DNA of 64,000 nt. Origin: Pseudomonas flavescens. GTDB taxonomy: Bacteria > Pseudomonadota > Gammaproteobacteria > Pseudomonadales > Pseudomonadaceae. A program made the translations under genes and the position numbers. The stretch is from assembly GCF_013408425.1 (NCBI RefSeq), contig NZ_JACBYV010000001.1:1674001-1738000 (forward strand), in the 5' to 3' direction. Below are positions 30,751-40,398 of the stretch, piece by piece. The notes under the pieces were generated by a model. The model ran no database searches, was not told where the DNA came from, and saw nothing but the letters and a program-made list of their open reading frames with translations. Numbering within the stretch: the first letter of the stretch is position 1; every line of letters starts with the position of its first letter.

Positions 30751-32430
30751 TTACTGCCCCCAGGAATCGCGCAGGGTGACGGTGCGGTTGAAGACCAGAG
30801 CCTCCGGCTTGGAGTCCTTGGCGTCCAGGCAGAAATAGCCTTCGCGCTCGAACTGGAAGCGATCTTCGACAGCAGCCTGGGCCAGCGACGGCTCGGCGCG
30901 GCACCCCTTGAGCACCACCAGGGAGTCGGGGTTGATGTTGTCAAGAAAGCTGCCGCCTTGCTCGCCGTCTTCACCGGCCTTCTCCGGGTTGGCCGAGCGG
31001 AACAGGCGGTCATACAGGCGCACCTCGCACTCGACGCTCTCGGCCGCCGGGACCCAGTGGATCACGCCCTTGACCTTGCGGCCTTCCGGGTTCTTGCCCA
31101 GGGTGTTTTCGTCGTAGGAGCAGCGCAGCTCGACGATATTGCCGGCGGCATCCTTGATCGCTTCGTCGGCGCGAATCACGTAGCTACCGCGCAGGCGCGC
31201 TTCGCCGCCGGGAACCAGGCGCTTGAAGCCGTCCGGCGGGGTTTCTTCGAAGTCGCCGGCGTCGATGTAGATCTCGCGGGAGAACGGCAGCGCGCGGGTG
31301 CCGATATCCTGCTTGGGATGGCGCGCCAGTTCCAGGTTCTCGACCTTGCCTTCCGGGTAATTGGTGATCACCACCTTGAGCGGCTTGAGCACGCACATGG
31401 CGCGCGACGCGTTGGCGTCCAGGTCTTCGCGGATGGCGAACTCGAGCATGCCGATGTCCACCAGGCCGCCGGCGCGGTTGACGCCGATCATGTCGCAGAA
31501 GGTGCGGATCGAAGCCGGCGTGTAACCACGGCGACGGTAGCCCGAGAGCGTCGACATGCGCGGGTCATCCCAGCCATTGACGTGCTTCTCGTCGACCAAC
31601 TGCTTGAGCTTGCGCTTGCTGGTGATGGTGTAGTTCAGGTTCAGCCGGGCGAACTCGTACTGACGCGGCTGCGCCGGCACCGGCAGATTGGCCAGGAACC
31701 ATTCGTACAGCGGGCGATGGTCTTCGAACTCCAGGGTGCAGATGGAGTGGGTCACGCCTTCGATGGCATCCGACTGACCGTGGGTGAAGTCGTAGCTCGG
31801 GTAGATGCACCACTTGTCACCGGTCTGGTGATGATGGGCGTGGCGGATGCGATAGAGAATCGGGTCGCGCAGGTTCATGTTGCGCGACGCCATGTCGATC
31901 TTGGCGCGCAGGGCGCGGGCACCATCCGGGAATTCACCGGCTTTCATGCGTGCGAACAGATCGAGGTTCTCGGCGACCGAGCGCTCGCGGTACGGGCTGT
32001 CCTTGCCGGGCGTATTCAGGGTGCCGCGGTATTCGCGGGCCTCGTCCGGCGACAGGTCGTCGACATAGGCCTTGCCCGCCTTGATCAGTTCGACGGCCCA
32101 GTCATGCAGCTGGTCGAAGTAATTGGAGGCATAACGCTCCTCGCCGGCCCATTTGAAGCCCAACCACTCAACATCTGCCTTGATGGCATCGATGTATTCC
32201 TGATCTTCCTTGGCGGGGTTGGTGTCGTCGAAACGCAGGTTGCACTCGCCACCGAACTCCTCGGCCAGGCCGAAATTCAGGCAGATCGACTTGGCATGGC
32301 CGATATGCAGGTAGCCGTTGGGCTCCGGCGGGAAACGGGTGATGATCTTGGCGTGCTTGCCAGCGTCCAGATCAGCCTGAACGAGGGGACGCAGGAAGTT
32401 GGCGGCTTTTTCGACGGTGGGCTTGCTCAT
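30751..32430 (-). CDS. glnS: Glutaminyl-tRNA synthetase
   Basis: A 559-residue class I synthetase with [16 protein letters not shown] (HIGH) and a class-typical [14 protein letters not shown] segment; the KMSKS loop region is MTSKRKL-like ([14 protein letters not shown]). A C-terminal beta-barrel anticodon domain follows. The start at 32430 has AAGGA 5-6 nt upstream; the frame extends 10 codons further without support. It is the first gene of the glnS-cysS pair and divergent from ppiB, with 180 bp between starts. Confidence 0.97.
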   Translation of the reverse strand: MSKPTVEKAANFLRPLVQADLDAGKHAKIITRFPPEPNGYLHIGHAKSICLNFGLAEEFGGECNLRFDDTNPAKEDQEYIDAIKADVEWLGFKWAGEERYASNYFDQLHDWAVELIKAGKAYVDDLSPDEAREYRGTLNTPGKDSPYRERSVAENLDLFARMKAGEFPDGARALRAKIDMASRNMNLRDPILYRIRHAHHHQTGDKWCIYPSYDFTHGQSDAIEGVTHSICTLEFEDHRPLYEWFLANLPVPAQPRQYEFARLNLNYTITSKRKLKQLVDEKHVNGWDDPRMSTLSGYRRRGYTPASIRTFCDMIGVNRAGGLVDIGMLEFAIREDLDANASRAMCVLKPLKVVITNYPEGKVENLELARHPKQDIGTRALPFSREIYIDAGDFEETPPDGFKRLVPGGEARLRGSYVIRADEAIKDAAGNIVELRCSYDENTLGKNPEGRKVKGVIHWVPAAESVECEVRLYDRLFRSANPEKAGEDGEQGGSFLDNINPDSLVVLKGCRAEPSLAQAAVEDRFQFEREGYFCLDAKDSKPEALVFNRTVTLRDSWGQ

Positions 32431-32610
32431 GGTGTCCTTAGCGCGTGCGGATTGCGGCACAGGGTAGGCCGACTAAAACAAAGCGCTTATCATAGCCCAA
32501 GCTGTCAACCCCCTGACAGGCCTTGGTGCCTGCTCCTGACCTTCGGGCGACATAAATGTCCGTACCGAACCGGGAGCAGCCCGCGATTTTCTCGACAGAG
32601 CGATAACCAC

Positions 32611-33105
32611 ATGATCAAGCTGCACACCAACCACGGCGTCATCACCCTCAACCTGTTCGAAGACAAGGCACCGGAAACCGTCGCCAACTTCAAGGAATAC
32701 GTGAAGAGCGGCCATTACGACGGCACTGTGTTCCACCGCGTGATCGGCAACTTCATGATCCAGGGTGGCGGTTTCGAACCGGGCATGAAGCAGAAGCCGA
32801 CCAAGGCGCCGATCAAGAACGAAGCCAACAATGGCCTGAGCAACAAAACCGGTACCGTGGCCATGGCTCGCACCATGGAACCGCATTCGGCGTCCGCGCA
32901 GTTCTTCATCAACGTCGCCGACAACACGTTCCTCGACCACAGCGCACAGACCGTACAGGGCTGGGGTTATGCCGTGTTCGGTGAAGTGGTCGAAGGCCTG
33001 GAAGTGGTCGAAGCCATCAAGGGCGTCGCCACCACCATGAAATCCGGCCATCAGGATGTTCCGGCTGAAGACGTGATCATCGAGAAGGCCGAGATCGTCG
33101 AGTGA
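32611..33105 (+). CDS. ppiB: Cytoplasmic peptidyl-prolyl cis-trans isomerase B (cyclophilin)
   Basis: A 164-residue cyclophilin without a signal peptide. The active-site segments [20 protein letters not shown] and [17 protein letters not shown] are intact. Length equals E. coli PpiB (164 aa). The stop overlaps the lpxH start by GTGA, so translation of lpxH is coupled to ppiB. Confidence 0.96.
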   Translation: MIKLHTNHGVITLNLFEDKAPETVANFKEYVKSGHYDGTVFHRVIGNFMIQGGGFEPGMKQKPTKAPIKNEANNGLSNKTGTVAMARTMEPHSASAQFFINVADNTFLDHSAQTVQGWGYAVFGEVVEGLEVVEAIKGVATTMKSGHQDVPAEDVIIEKAEIVE

Positions 33106-33824
33106 TCCTGCTGATCTCCGACCTGCATCTTGAAGAGGAGCGCCCGGATATCAGCCGGGCGTTCTTGCATTTCCTCGCCCACCGGGCGCCCCAGGCCGAG
33201 GCGCTGTACATCCTTGGCGATTTTTTCGAAGTCTGGATTGGCGACGACGCCATGACCCCCTTTCAGCGCGGCATTGCCCAGGCGCTGCGTCGCTTGAGCG
33301 ACAGCGGCACGCGGGTCTACCTGATGCACGGCAACCGTGACTTCCTGCTTGGCAAGGCTTTCTGTCGCGAGGCCGGCTGCACGCTGCTCGGCGATCCTCA
33401 CGAAGTGCGCTTCGCTGGCGAGAAGGTGCTGCTCATGCACGGTGACAGCCTGTGTACCCTGGATGTCGGCTACATGAAGATGCGCCGCCTGCTGCGCAAC
33501 CCCGTCAGCCTGTTCATCCTGCGCAACCTGCCGTTGAGCACCCGCCACAAGCTGGCGCGCAAGCTACGCTCGGAAAGTCGCTCGCAGACCCGCATGAAGG
33601 CCAGCGACATCGTCGACGTCACGCCGGATGAAGTGCAGCGGGTGATGGCGGCCCATGGCGTACGGACACTGATCCACGGCCACACCCACCGCCCTGCCAC
33701 CCACGACGTGCTGATCGATGGCCAACCGGCACGGCGAATCGTCCTGGGTGACTGGGATAAACAGGGCTGGGCGCTGCAGGTCGATGAAAACGGCTTCAAC
33801 CAGAGCGCCTTCGCCCTGGATTGA
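33102..33824 (+). CDS. lpxH: UDP-2,3-diacylglucosamine hydrolase LpxH (lipid A synthesis)
   Basis: A 240-residue calcineurin-like phosphoesterase that cleaves UDP-2,3-diacylglucosamine to lipid X, the fourth step of lipid A synthesis, at the inner-membrane surface. Metal ligands are visible in [38 protein letters not shown] and IHGHTHRP. The start is GTG at 33102, overlapping the ppiB stop (GTGA). It ends the region that keeps P. aeruginosa gene order. Confidence 0.95.
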   Translation: MILLISDLHLEEERPDISRAFLHFLAHRAPQAEALYILGDFFEVWIGDDAMTPFQRGIAQALRRLSDSGTRVYLMHGNRDFLLGKAFCREAGCTLLGDPHEVRFAGEKVLLMHGDSLCTLDVGYMKMRRLLRNPVSLFILRNLPLSTRHKLARKLRSESRSQTRMKASDIVDVTPDEVQRVMAAHGVRTLIHGHTHRPATHDVLIDGQPARRIVLGDWDKQGWALQVDENGFNQSAFALD

Positions 33825-33901
33825 AACGACAGGTAGCCCGGCGTAGAGCGAAGCGATACCCGGGAATGACCTCTCATACCCGGGTGATGCGCAAGACTGA
33901 T

Positions 33902-34510
33902 CTACGCCTGCGGGACGCCACTGTGGAAGCGAAACTCCGTATCGGGTGATTCGATGAGCTCCTGCTCGACCGCCCTCACCCGCTCGATGGCCTGATCGAC
34001 ATCCGCCGCATCGCCATATTGATAGGCGAGCTTCAGGTAACCCTGAAAGTGCCGCGCCTCGCTTTTCAACAGGCCGAAGTAGAACTTGCCGAGCTCTTCG
34101 TCCAGATGCGGCACGATCGCTTCGAAACGTTCGCAACTGCGTGCCTCGATAAAGGCACCGACCACCAGGGTGTCGACCAGCTTGTACGGCTCGTGATTGC
34201 GCGTCACCTTGCGCAGGCCCGAAGCGTAGCGCGCGGCGGAAACCGGACGCAGGCCGATCCTGCGGCGTTTCATGATGCGCAGCACCTGCTCGTGGTGCAC
34301 CAACTCCTCACGGGCCAGGCGCGACATCATGGTGATCAAATCCGCGTGGCAACTGTACTTGGCGATCAGGCTGAGCGCCGTGCTGGCGGCCTTGAACTCG
34401 CAGTTCTTGTGGTCGATCAGCATGATTTCCTGGTTGGCCAGGGCAGCATCGACCCAGGCCCGAGGCGTGCGGCAACCGAGAAATTCATGGATTTCCGGCA
34501 GGTTCGGCAT
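33902..34510 (-). CDS. miaE: tRNA-(2-methylthio-N6-hydroxyisopentenyl-adenosine) hydroxylase MiaE
   Basis: A 202-residue non-haem diiron ferritin-like enzyme that hydroxylates ms2i6A37 of tRNAs reading UNN codons. The diiron ligands fit two sets: CEFKAAS with REELVHHEQVL, and FIEARSCERFEAI with KSEARHFQGYL. The start at 34510 (MPNLPEIHEFLG) gives the family length; an upstream extension to 34606 is rich in Pro and Ser and has no support. It converges with lpxH; the 77-bp gap contains a short imperfect repeat of ATACCCGGG type. Confidence 0.88.
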   Translation of the reverse strand: MPNLPEIHEFLGCRTPRAWVDAALANQEIMLIDHKNCEFKAASTALSLIAKYSCHADLITMMSRLAREELVHHEQVLRIMKRRRIGLRPVSAARYASGLRKVTRNHEPYKLVDTLVVGAFIEARSCERFEAIVPHLDEELGKFYFGLLKSEARHFQGYLKLAYQYGDAADVDQAIERVRAVEQELIESPDTEFRFHSGVPQA

Positions 34511-34672
34511 GGCGCTGCGGCGGCTGGGCGATGGCTGATCGGGAGCAGTGGCTGGAAACAACACGGGTCTGGGCTCTGGCGGCTGGCTAGTCGATAAGCC
34601 GGCCATTATAAGGCCGCCAGAGCGGCGCGTCCTGCCTATCGACCCGCGCAGAGCGTGGATTGGTCGAACGGC

Positions 34673-35344
34673 TCAGTTTTCCAGCCAAGCCTTCATCTGG
34701 TTGATTTCCTGCTCCTGCGCGGCGATGACCTGTTTGGCAAGCTTCAGCACTGCCGGGTCGGAACCGTAAGCCAGTGCGACCTTGGCCATGTCGATGGCGC
34801 CCTGATGGTGCGGAATCATCCCGCGCATGAAGTCCTGATCGGCGTCACCGCTCAAATCAACGGCCATGGCACCGTGCATACGATGGTTGACGGCCTCGAA
34901 CGCGGCCTTGACTTCAGCGCTCCTGCCGGCGTCGACGGTAGCCTCGTATCGCGCCGCGTTAGCGGCCAGCCACTCGTTCATCAGGCCGATCTCCTGATCC
35001 TGCGCGGCAATGACCTCGTTGGCCAAGGCACGCACCCTTGCATCGCTGCCGTACTGCAGCGCGACCTTGGACATCTCGATGGCGCCCTGATGATGGGGAA
35101 TCATGCCGCGCATGAAATCCACGTCGGCACTGCCCGTCAGGGTGACGGCCATCGCCTTGTGCATCCTGTCGTTGATCGCCCGGTAGGCGGCCGTCGAGGC
35201 ACCGGCATTCGCCGACGCGACCTCGGCCGAGTGTGCGGCATGCCCGCCCGTATGACCATTGGCGGCATCTTGAGCGGCCGCCAGGCCGGCGGTCAGTACG
35301 GACGCCCCGGCAAACAGAAGTAAACCCAGCGCTTTGGCTTTCAT
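34673..35344 (-). CDS. Periplasmic DUF305 protein with two tandem domains (CopM-like)
   Basis: A 223-residue exported protein: signal peptide ([21 protein letters not shown]), a His-rich linker ([11 protein letters not shown]), then two near-identical DUF305 units at about 50-125 and 140-215. Each contains [24 protein letters not shown] and [12 protein letters not shown] helices. DUF305 proteins such as CopM bind copper through Met and His residues in the periplasm, and the doubled MIPHHQGA motif suggests two metal sites. The closest metal genes are cadR/cadA about 2 kb away. A copper role is inferred from the family; binding is not shown by the sequence. Confidence 0.8.
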   Translation of the reverse strand: MKAKALGLLLFAGASVLTAGLAAAQDAANGHTGGHAAHSAEVASANAGASTAAYRAINDRMHKAMAVTLTGSADVDFMRGMIPHHQGAIEMSKVALQYGSDARVRALANEVIAAQDQEIGLMNEWLAANAARYEATVDAGRSAEVKAAFEAVNHRMHGAMAVDLSGDADQDFMRGMIPHHQGAIDMAKVALAYGSDPAVLKLAKQVIAAQEQEINQMKAWLEN

Positions 35345-35505
35345 TGACGGTCCTCGACCATTAATAGGAGCTCAGAACCTACACCTTGCCACGACGGGAA
35401 GGTCAAGATGCAGCCCGCCGCCGCCGCTTGCGCCACCGAGCCACGGTCCGAGGCGCACCAAGCCATCTATAGTCAATAGGGCGAGCCACACGCCGAGGAA
35501 ACCCC

Positions 35506-36369
35506 ATGCAAGCCATCCGCAGCATTCTCGTTGTAATCCAGTCGGATCATCTGGAGGCACTTGCCCTGAAACGCGCCAAGCTGATTGCTGGCGTGACACA
35601 GTCTCATCTGCACCTGCTGATTTGCGATGAATCGGGCGAACATCACGGCCACCTGCGGCTGCTCAGCAATGCACTGCAGCAGGATGGCTATAGCGTCAGT
35701 ACCGAGCAGGCGTGGCATGGCAGCCTGCATGAGACGGTCAGTGTCGTGCAGCAAGCCGAGGGCTGCGGTCTGGTGATCAAGCAGCACATGCCTGACAACC
35801 TGCTGAAAAAGGCCCTGCTCACGCCCGATGACTGGAAGTTGCTGCGCTACTGCCCGTGCCCGGTGCTGCTGGTGAAGACTCAGACGCCCTGGATCGGCGG
35901 CACGGTATTGGCAGCCGTCGACGTAGGCAATGCCGACAGCGAGCACCGGGCGCTTCACACCCGTATCGTCGACCACGGCTATGACCTCGCCAACCTGGCG
36001 AAAGCCGAACTGCACGTGCTCAGCGCCCATCCATCGCCCGTGCTGGCTGCCGCAGACCCAACCTTCCAGTTGCGCGAAACCATCGAGGACGGCTACCGCG
36101 AACAGTGCCTCGCGTTCCAGCAGGCCTACGACATCGACGACCAACACCTGCATATCGCCGAAGGCCCGGCCGACGTACTGATCCCCCACTTCGCCCAGCA
36201 GTTGCAGGCGGCCGTGACGGTGATCGGCACCGTCGCGCGTACCGGCTTCAGCGGTGCGCTGATCGGCAACACCGCCGAGGTGATCCTCGACAGCCTGGAA
36301 AGCGATATTCTGGTGCTCAAGCCCGACAGCATCATCGAGCATCTGGAACAGCGGCTCAGCGAGCGCTGA
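35506..36369 (+). CDS. Universal stress protein with two Usp domains (UspE-like)
   Basis: A 287-residue cytoplasmic protein with two UspA domains (about 1-125 and 140-275). The second ends in GTVARTGFSGALIGNTAEVIL, an ATP-loop of the G-x2-G-x9-G(S/T) type. The first lacks an intact loop (VIKQHMPDNLLKKALLTPDDWKLL), a pattern known from UspE. Tandem Usp proteins respond to growth arrest and oxygen limitation. Its stop abuts the stop of the next gene on the other strand (36369/36370) with no spacer, so there is no room for separate terminators. Confidence 0.88.
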   Translation: MQAIRSILVVIQSDHLEALALKRAKLIAGVTQSHLHLLICDESGEHHGHLRLLSNALQQDGYSVSTEQAWHGSLHETVSVVQQAEGCGLVIKQHMPDNLLKKALLTPDDWKLLRYCPCPVLLVKTQTPWIGGTVLAAVDVGNADSEHRALHTRIVDHGYDLANLAKAELHVLSAHPSPVLAAADPTFQLRETIEDGYREQCLAFQQAYDIDDQHLHIAEGPADVLIPHFAQQLQAAVTVIGTVARTGFSGALIGNTAEVILDSLESDILVLKPDSIIEHLEQRLSER

Positions 36370-36615
36370 TCACTCGCGAAACGGCTGCCGCGGTTTGCTG
36401 CGCAAGGGGTCGAGCAGCGATGACAGGCCGTTGTGATCGATTTCCTGCATCAGCGCCAGCAACTGACCGATCTCGCCCTTCGGGAAGCCCTCACGGGCGA
36501 ACCAGTTCAGGTAATGCCCGGGCAGATCGGCGATCAGCCGCCCCTTGTATTTGCCGAAGGGCATTTCTCGGCTCACCAGCAATTTCAGGTCTTCGGGTTT
36601 CATCACATCGGCCAT
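36370..36615 (-). CDS. DUF3820 family protein
   Basis: An 81-residue soluble protein with the DUF3820 pattern MPFGKYKGRLIADLPGHYLNWF. The family also includes proteins labelled quorum-sensing-regulated virulence factor, and its fold resembles nucleic-acid-associated modules. No function can be given. It lies tail to tail with the Usp gene and divergent from the glutaredoxin-like gene. Confidence 0.8.
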   Translation of the reverse strand: MADVMKPEDLKLLVSREMPFGKYKGRLIADLPGHYLNWFAREGFPKGEIGQLLALMQEIDHNGLSSLLDPLRSKPRQPFRE

Positions 36616-36717
36616 CGGAGTTGCATGAGCGGGGCATTATGCCGCAACCGCCAGGCGGTTGGGCCGACCGCTCAACTCGGGTAAGCTGCGCGCCGTTCAC
36701 ATCTGCAGGTACTCTCC

Positions 36718-37086
36718 ATGATTATCAAGGCACTGCGCCTCGGCCTAGGCCAACTGATCGTTCTCGGCGACCTCGCCACCCGTCCGGCCAAGATGAAGCG
36801 TGCACCTGAAGCACAGGCTGCCGTCGACCAGGCCGCAGGTGATCTGGCGCTCTACCAGTTCAAGGCCTGCCCATTCTGCGTGAAGGTTCGCCGCAAGCTG
36901 CACACCCTCAATGTGCCTGTCGCCCTGCGTGACGCCAAGAACGACGCCACCTCGCGCCGCGAACTGGAGAGCCAGGGCGGCAAGATCAAGGTGCCGTGCC
37001 TGCGTATCGAGGAAAATGGCCAGAGCACCTGGCTGTATGAATCCAAGGCCATTGCAGCCTATCTGGATCAGCGTTTCGCGGGGTGA
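36718..37086 (+). CDS. Glutaredoxin-like / GST N-terminal domain protein
   Basis: A 122-residue protein with an N-terminal helix (MIIKALRLGLGQLIVLGDL) and a thioredoxin-fold domain. The fold carries a CPFC redox motif in FKACPFCVKVRRKL, cis-proline IKVPCLRI and a glutathione-binding ESKAIAAYL. It is a glutaredoxin of the class annotated as glutathione S-transferase N-terminal protein. The first helix may tether it to the inner membrane. It lies just before the cadmium-resistance pair, but no operon link exists because cadR runs the other way. Confidence 0.85.
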   Translation: MIIKALRLGLGQLIVLGDLATRPAKMKRAPEAQAAVDQAAGDLALYQFKACPFCVKVRRKLHTLNVPVALRDAKNDATSRRELESQGGKIKVPCLRIEENGQSTWLYESKAIAAYLDQRFAG

Positions 37087-37150
37087 AGCGTTCGTAGGGC
37101 GCCTCTAGCAGTCCAGGCTTCTTCCAACCCAGGTGGTTCCTGGACGCACC

Positions 37151-37597
37151 TCAATGCTGATGGCTGCGCCCGACATGGGACACATCCTTCTCGGCATGCA
37201 GGTTGTCGCTGGTGCTGAGCTGGCGAATGATCTCGCAGGGCGACGATTGCTGATCCGCCAAGCAACTGTTGCGCAGCTCGACCAGTTGCCCCTGCAACGA
37301 CTGCAGGCTGGCGATGCGTGCACTGACGTGTTCGATGTGTTCATCGATCAGGGTATTGATGGCTTCGCAGTTTTCCGATGGACGGCCGCGCAGGCTGAGC
37401 AGCTCGCGAATTTCGTCGAGGGTCATGTCCAGGGTGCGGCAATTGCGGATGAAGGTCAGCCGTTCGACGTGCTCCGGCCGGTACAGCCGGTAATTACCCT
37501 CGCTACGCTGCGGCGCAGGCAGCAGCCCTTGGTGCTCGTAAAATCGAATGGTCTCCACCTGGCACCCGGTGACTGCCGCCAATTCGCCAATTTTCAT
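37151..37597 (-). CDS. cadR: Cd(II)/Pb(II)-responsive MerR-family regulator CadR
   Basis: A 148-residue MerR-type activator. The N-terminal winged helix is MKIGELAAVTGCQVETIRFYEHQGLLP. The dimer helix ends with metal ligands at Cys of SENCEAIN, Cys of RNSCLADQ and Cys of SPCEIIRQL, the CadR/PbrR pattern. The C-terminal tail is rich in His (NLHAEKDVSHVGRSHQH), a feature of P. putida CadR that adds metal binding. It is divergent from cadA; the shared operator lies 20 bp upstream. Confidence 0.93.
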   Translation of the reverse strand: MKIGELAAVTGCQVETIRFYEHQGLLPAPQRSEGNYRLYRPEHVERLTFIRNCRTLDMTLDEIRELLSLRGRPSENCEAINTLIDEHIEHVSARIASLQSLQGQLVELRNSCLADQQSSPCEIIRQLSTSDNLHAEKDVSHVGRSHQH

Positions 37598-37615
37598 GAT
37601 CCGATCCTCGAATGC

Positions 37616-37646
37616 TTGACCCTATAGTGGCTACAGGGTGTTCACT
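37616..37646 (+). promoter_or_regulatory. CadR operator within a MerR-type promoter of cadA
   Basis: A dyad of arms ACCCTATAG and CTACAGGGT (37619-37639, with imperfect symmetry) fills the spacer of a promoter with TTGACC at 37616-37621 and TTCACT at 37641-37646. The 19-bp spacer is longer than normal, as in MerR-family promoters that need DNA distortion for activation. The dyad matches the CadR box known from P. putida as I recall it. Confidence 0.75.
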
Positions 37647-37673
37647 CCGCAACAGGTTATTCGGAGAAGCACC

Positions 37674-40127
37674 ATGACCAACTGCTGCGATCACGACAAC
37701 ACCCCCAAGCCCGTTCGCCCCCAGGACGCTTGCTGCGCGGGCGACAACACATCGCCTTGCTGCGACTCGGGCAACCCATTGATCACCGCAATCGCTGAGC
37801 CCGTGGCCGCCCACACCGGCCCGGCGATGGAGAGCAGTAGCTTGCGCATCGAGCAGATGTGCTGCCCTACGGAGGAAGGTCTGATTCGCGGCAAGCTGCA
37901 GCATCTGCCCGAAGTGCACGCCATGCAGTTCAATCTGCTCAACCGCACGCTACTGGTCGAGCACCAGGCGGGCGCGGCCCCCTTGCTGGTCAAGGCCATC
38001 GCCAGCCTGGGCATGCAGGCATTGCCGCTGGCAGCACAGACCCGGGTGCGCATCGAGCAGATGGACTGTCCCACCGAGGAGCGCCTGATCACCGACAAGC
38101 TCGCCCGTCAGCCCGGTATCGAGGCCCTGCAGTTCAACCTGATGCAGCGGGTGCTGACCATTCGTCATCGTCCGGACGCCCTCGAGCCAGCGCTGCAGGC
38201 CATACGTGAACTGGGGTTCACCCCGCAGCCCGAAGGCGATGAAAGCCAGAGCGTAGTTGCCGAGCAACCCCATGATGGCTTGCCGTGGCGACTGATAGTG
38301 GCTGGCGTGGCGGCATTCATGGCCGAGCTGGTGCACTTCACCGACACCGCGCCGGAGTGGGTGGTCGCGCTGATCGCGCTGGGTGCGATCCTTACGGCCG
38401 GGCTCGATGTCTACAAGAAAGGCTGGATCGCCCTCAAGAATTTCAACCTGAACATCAATGCGCTGATGAGCATCGCCGTGACCGGCGCCGTGCTGATTGG
38501 CCAGTGGCCCGAAGCGGCAATGGTCATGGTGCTGTTCGCCATCGCCGAGCGGATCGAGGCGAAATCCCTGGATCGCGCGCGCAATGCCATTCGTGGCCTG
38601 ATGGCACTGACCCCGGAGCAAGCCACGGTGCGTCAGGCCGACGGCAGCTGGCAGACAATGGACGTCACGCAGGTGGCCATCGGCAGCGTGGTTCGCCTGC
38701 GCCCCGGCGAACGCATCGGCCTGGATGGCCAGGTGCTCGATGGGCACTCCACGGTCGACCAGTCACCGATCACCGGGGAGAGCCTGCCCATCGAGAAAAG
38801 CGTGGGCGACACCCTGTTCGCCGGCACCATCAACCAGAGTGGCGCGCTGGACTACCAGGTCAGCGCTGCCGCCAGCAACAGCGCCCTGTCACGCATCATC
38901 AAGGCCGTGGAAGAAGCCCAGGGCGCGCGGGCACCAACCCAGCGTTTCGTAGACCGTTTCGCACGCATCTACACCCCACTGGTGTTCCTGCTCTCCCTCG
39001 CCGTGGCCGTGGTACCGCCGCTACTGCTCAATGGTGACTGGTTCGAGTGGGTCTATCGCGCGCTGGTCCTGCTGGTGGTCGCCTGCCCCTGCGCCCTGGT
39101 GATTTCCACGCCAGTGAGCATCGTCAGCGGTCTGGCGGCAGCGGCGCGCAAGGGCATTCTGGTCAAGGGCGGCGTGTACCTGGAGAACGGCCGGCACATC
39201 ACCCACCTGGCGCTGGACAAGACCGGTACCCTGACCCATGGCAAACCGGTGCAGACCGACTATCAGGCCCTGCAAGGCGATGCCGATGCCTGCCGCAAAC
39301 TTGCGGCCAGCCTGGCCGCTCGCTCCGATCACCCGGTGTCCCAGGCGGTGGCCAAGGCAGCCGAGGAGCAAGGTATCGCGCTCGACGACGTGCAGGCATT
39401 CGAGGCGCTGCCCGGGCGCGGGGTGCGCGGCGTGATCGACGGCCAGCGTTACCAGTTGGGCAACCATCGCCTGCTCGAAGAGCTGGGTCTGTGCTCGCCG
39501 GAGATCGAAGCTCGGCTCGACGCACTGGAACGTGAGGGCAAGACGGTGATTCTGCTCAGCGACGATAAACGCGCCCTGGCGCTGTTCGCGGTCGCCGACA
39601 CGCTCAAGGCCAGTAGCCGTGAAGCTATCGCCACCCTGCATGAAATGGGTATCAAGACCCTGATGCTCACCGGTGACAATCAGCACACCGCCCAGGCCAT
39701 CGCCGCTCAGGTGGGCATCGATGAAGCACGCGGCGACCTGCTGCCCGCCGACAAGCTGGCCACCGTGGAGGGCCTGCTCGGTCAGAAGGGCGTGGTCGCC
39801 ATGGTCGGCGACGGCATCAACGACGCCCCTGCCCTGGCCCGCGCCGATGTCGGCTTCGCCATGGCGGCGATCGGCACCGACACGGCCATCGAAACCGCCG
39901 ACGTGGCGATCATGGACGACGATTTGCGCAAGATCCCCACGTTCATTCGTCTGTCTCAGCAGACGGCCGCGATTCTCAAGCAGAACATCGTGTTGGCGCT
40001 GGGTATCAAGGCGGTATTTCTGGGTTTGACCGTGAGCGGCCAAGCCACCATGTGGATGGCGGTGTTCGCCGATGTGGGGGTGAGCTTGCTGGTGGTCTTT
40101 AACGGGTTGCGGTTGTTGCGAAAGTAG
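37674..40127 (+). CDS. cadA: Cd/Zn/Pb-exporting P1B-type ATPase CadA
   Basis: An 817-residue inner-membrane pump. The N-terminus is Cys-rich (CCDHD, DACCAGD, SPCCDSG), followed by two HMA-like domains (about 57-120 and 128-195) with RIEQMCCPTEE and RIEQMDCPTEE, in place of the usual GMTCxxC. Membrane motif CPC (VVACPCALVIS, about 467), phosphorylation site DKTGTLT (about 514), SDHPVSQA and GDGINDAPAL are intact. The CPC motif and CadR control point to Cd, Zn and Pb efflux. The start at 37674 has GGAG about 7 nt upstream; the frame begins earlier inside the operator. Confidence 0.93.
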   Translation: MTNCCDHDNTPKPVRPQDACCAGDNTSPCCDSGNPLITAIAEPVAAHTGPAMESSSLRIEQMCCPTEEGLIRGKLQHLPEVHAMQFNLLNRTLLVEHQAGAAPLLVKAIASLGMQALPLAAQTRVRIEQMDCPTEERLITDKLARQPGIEALQFNLMQRVLTIRHRPDALEPALQAIRELGFTPQPEGDESQSVVAEQPHDGLPWRLIVAGVAAFMAELVHFTDTAPEWVVALIALGAILTAGLDVYKKGWIALKNFNLNINALMSIAVTGAVLIGQWPEAAMVMVLFAIAERIEAKSLDRARNAIRGLMALTPEQATVRQADGSWQTMDVTQVAIGSVVRLRPGERIGLDGQVLDGHSTVDQSPITGESLPIEKSVGDTLFAGTINQSGALDYQVSAAASNSALSRIIKAVEEAQGARAPTQRFVDRFARIYTPLVFLLSLAVAVVPPLLLNGDWFEWVYRALVLLVVACPCALVISTPVSIVSGLAAAARKGILVKGGVYLENGRHITHLALDKTGTLTHGKPVQTDYQALQGDADACRKLAASLAARSDHPVSQAVAKAAEEQGIALDDVQAFEALPGRGVRGVIDGQRYQLGNHRLLEELGLCSPEIEARLDALEREGKTVILLSDDKRALALFAVADTLKASSREAIATLHEMGIKTLMLTGDNQHTAQAIAAQVGIDEARGDLLPADKLATVEGLLGQKGVVAMVGDGINDAPALARADVGFAMAAIGTDTAIETADVAIMDDDLRKIPTFIRLSQQTAAILKQNIVLALGIKAVFLGLTVSGQATMWMAVFADVGVSLLVVFNGLRLLRK

Positions 40128-40133
40128 CAGCGC

Positions 40134-40350
40134 CCACGTATTCATTGTGGGAGCGCGCCATGCGCGCGACAGCTTCCTGGATGCGGGCTAATGGATTGGG
40201 CCGCGTAGGTGAAACCCATAAATAAGGTGATGGGTTTCACCCATCCTACGCGGCTGCCTACTCCACATTTCCCTTGTGGGAGGGCGCCATGCGCCCGATT
40301 CGCGGGCATGGCCCGCTCCCACAGGATATTGTCCGCCGCGAGACCACTCA
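40134..40350. repeat. Cluster of REP-like palindromes downstream of cadA
   Basis: The 271-bp gap between cadA and the convergent GST gene holds no gene. It contains a REP-like hairpin near 40147-40172 (GTGGGAGCGCGCCATGCGCG). An inverted repeat at 40201-40253 has arms CCGCGTAGG and CCTACGCGG plus inner TGAAACCCA/TGGGTTTCA. A paired element at 40275-40323 is bounded by TGTGGGAG and CTCCCACA. These are typical Pseudomonas extragenic repeats and may also end transcription of both genes. Confidence 0.7.
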
Positions 40351-40398
40351 AAACGCAGGATGGACGATGGGTTGCGCCCCCACCCTCCGCAAAGCCGA

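Noticed and set aside
33825..33901. Possible small RNA between lpxH and miaE
   Set aside because: Only an imperfect ATACCCGGG-type repeat is seen, with no promoter or terminator.
34573..34623. 11-bp inverted repeat GCTCTGGCGGC/GCCGCCAGAGC upstream of miaE
   Set aside because: Noted as a possible terminator or operator, but the long 29-nt loop, lack of T-run and poor -35 leave its role unsupported.
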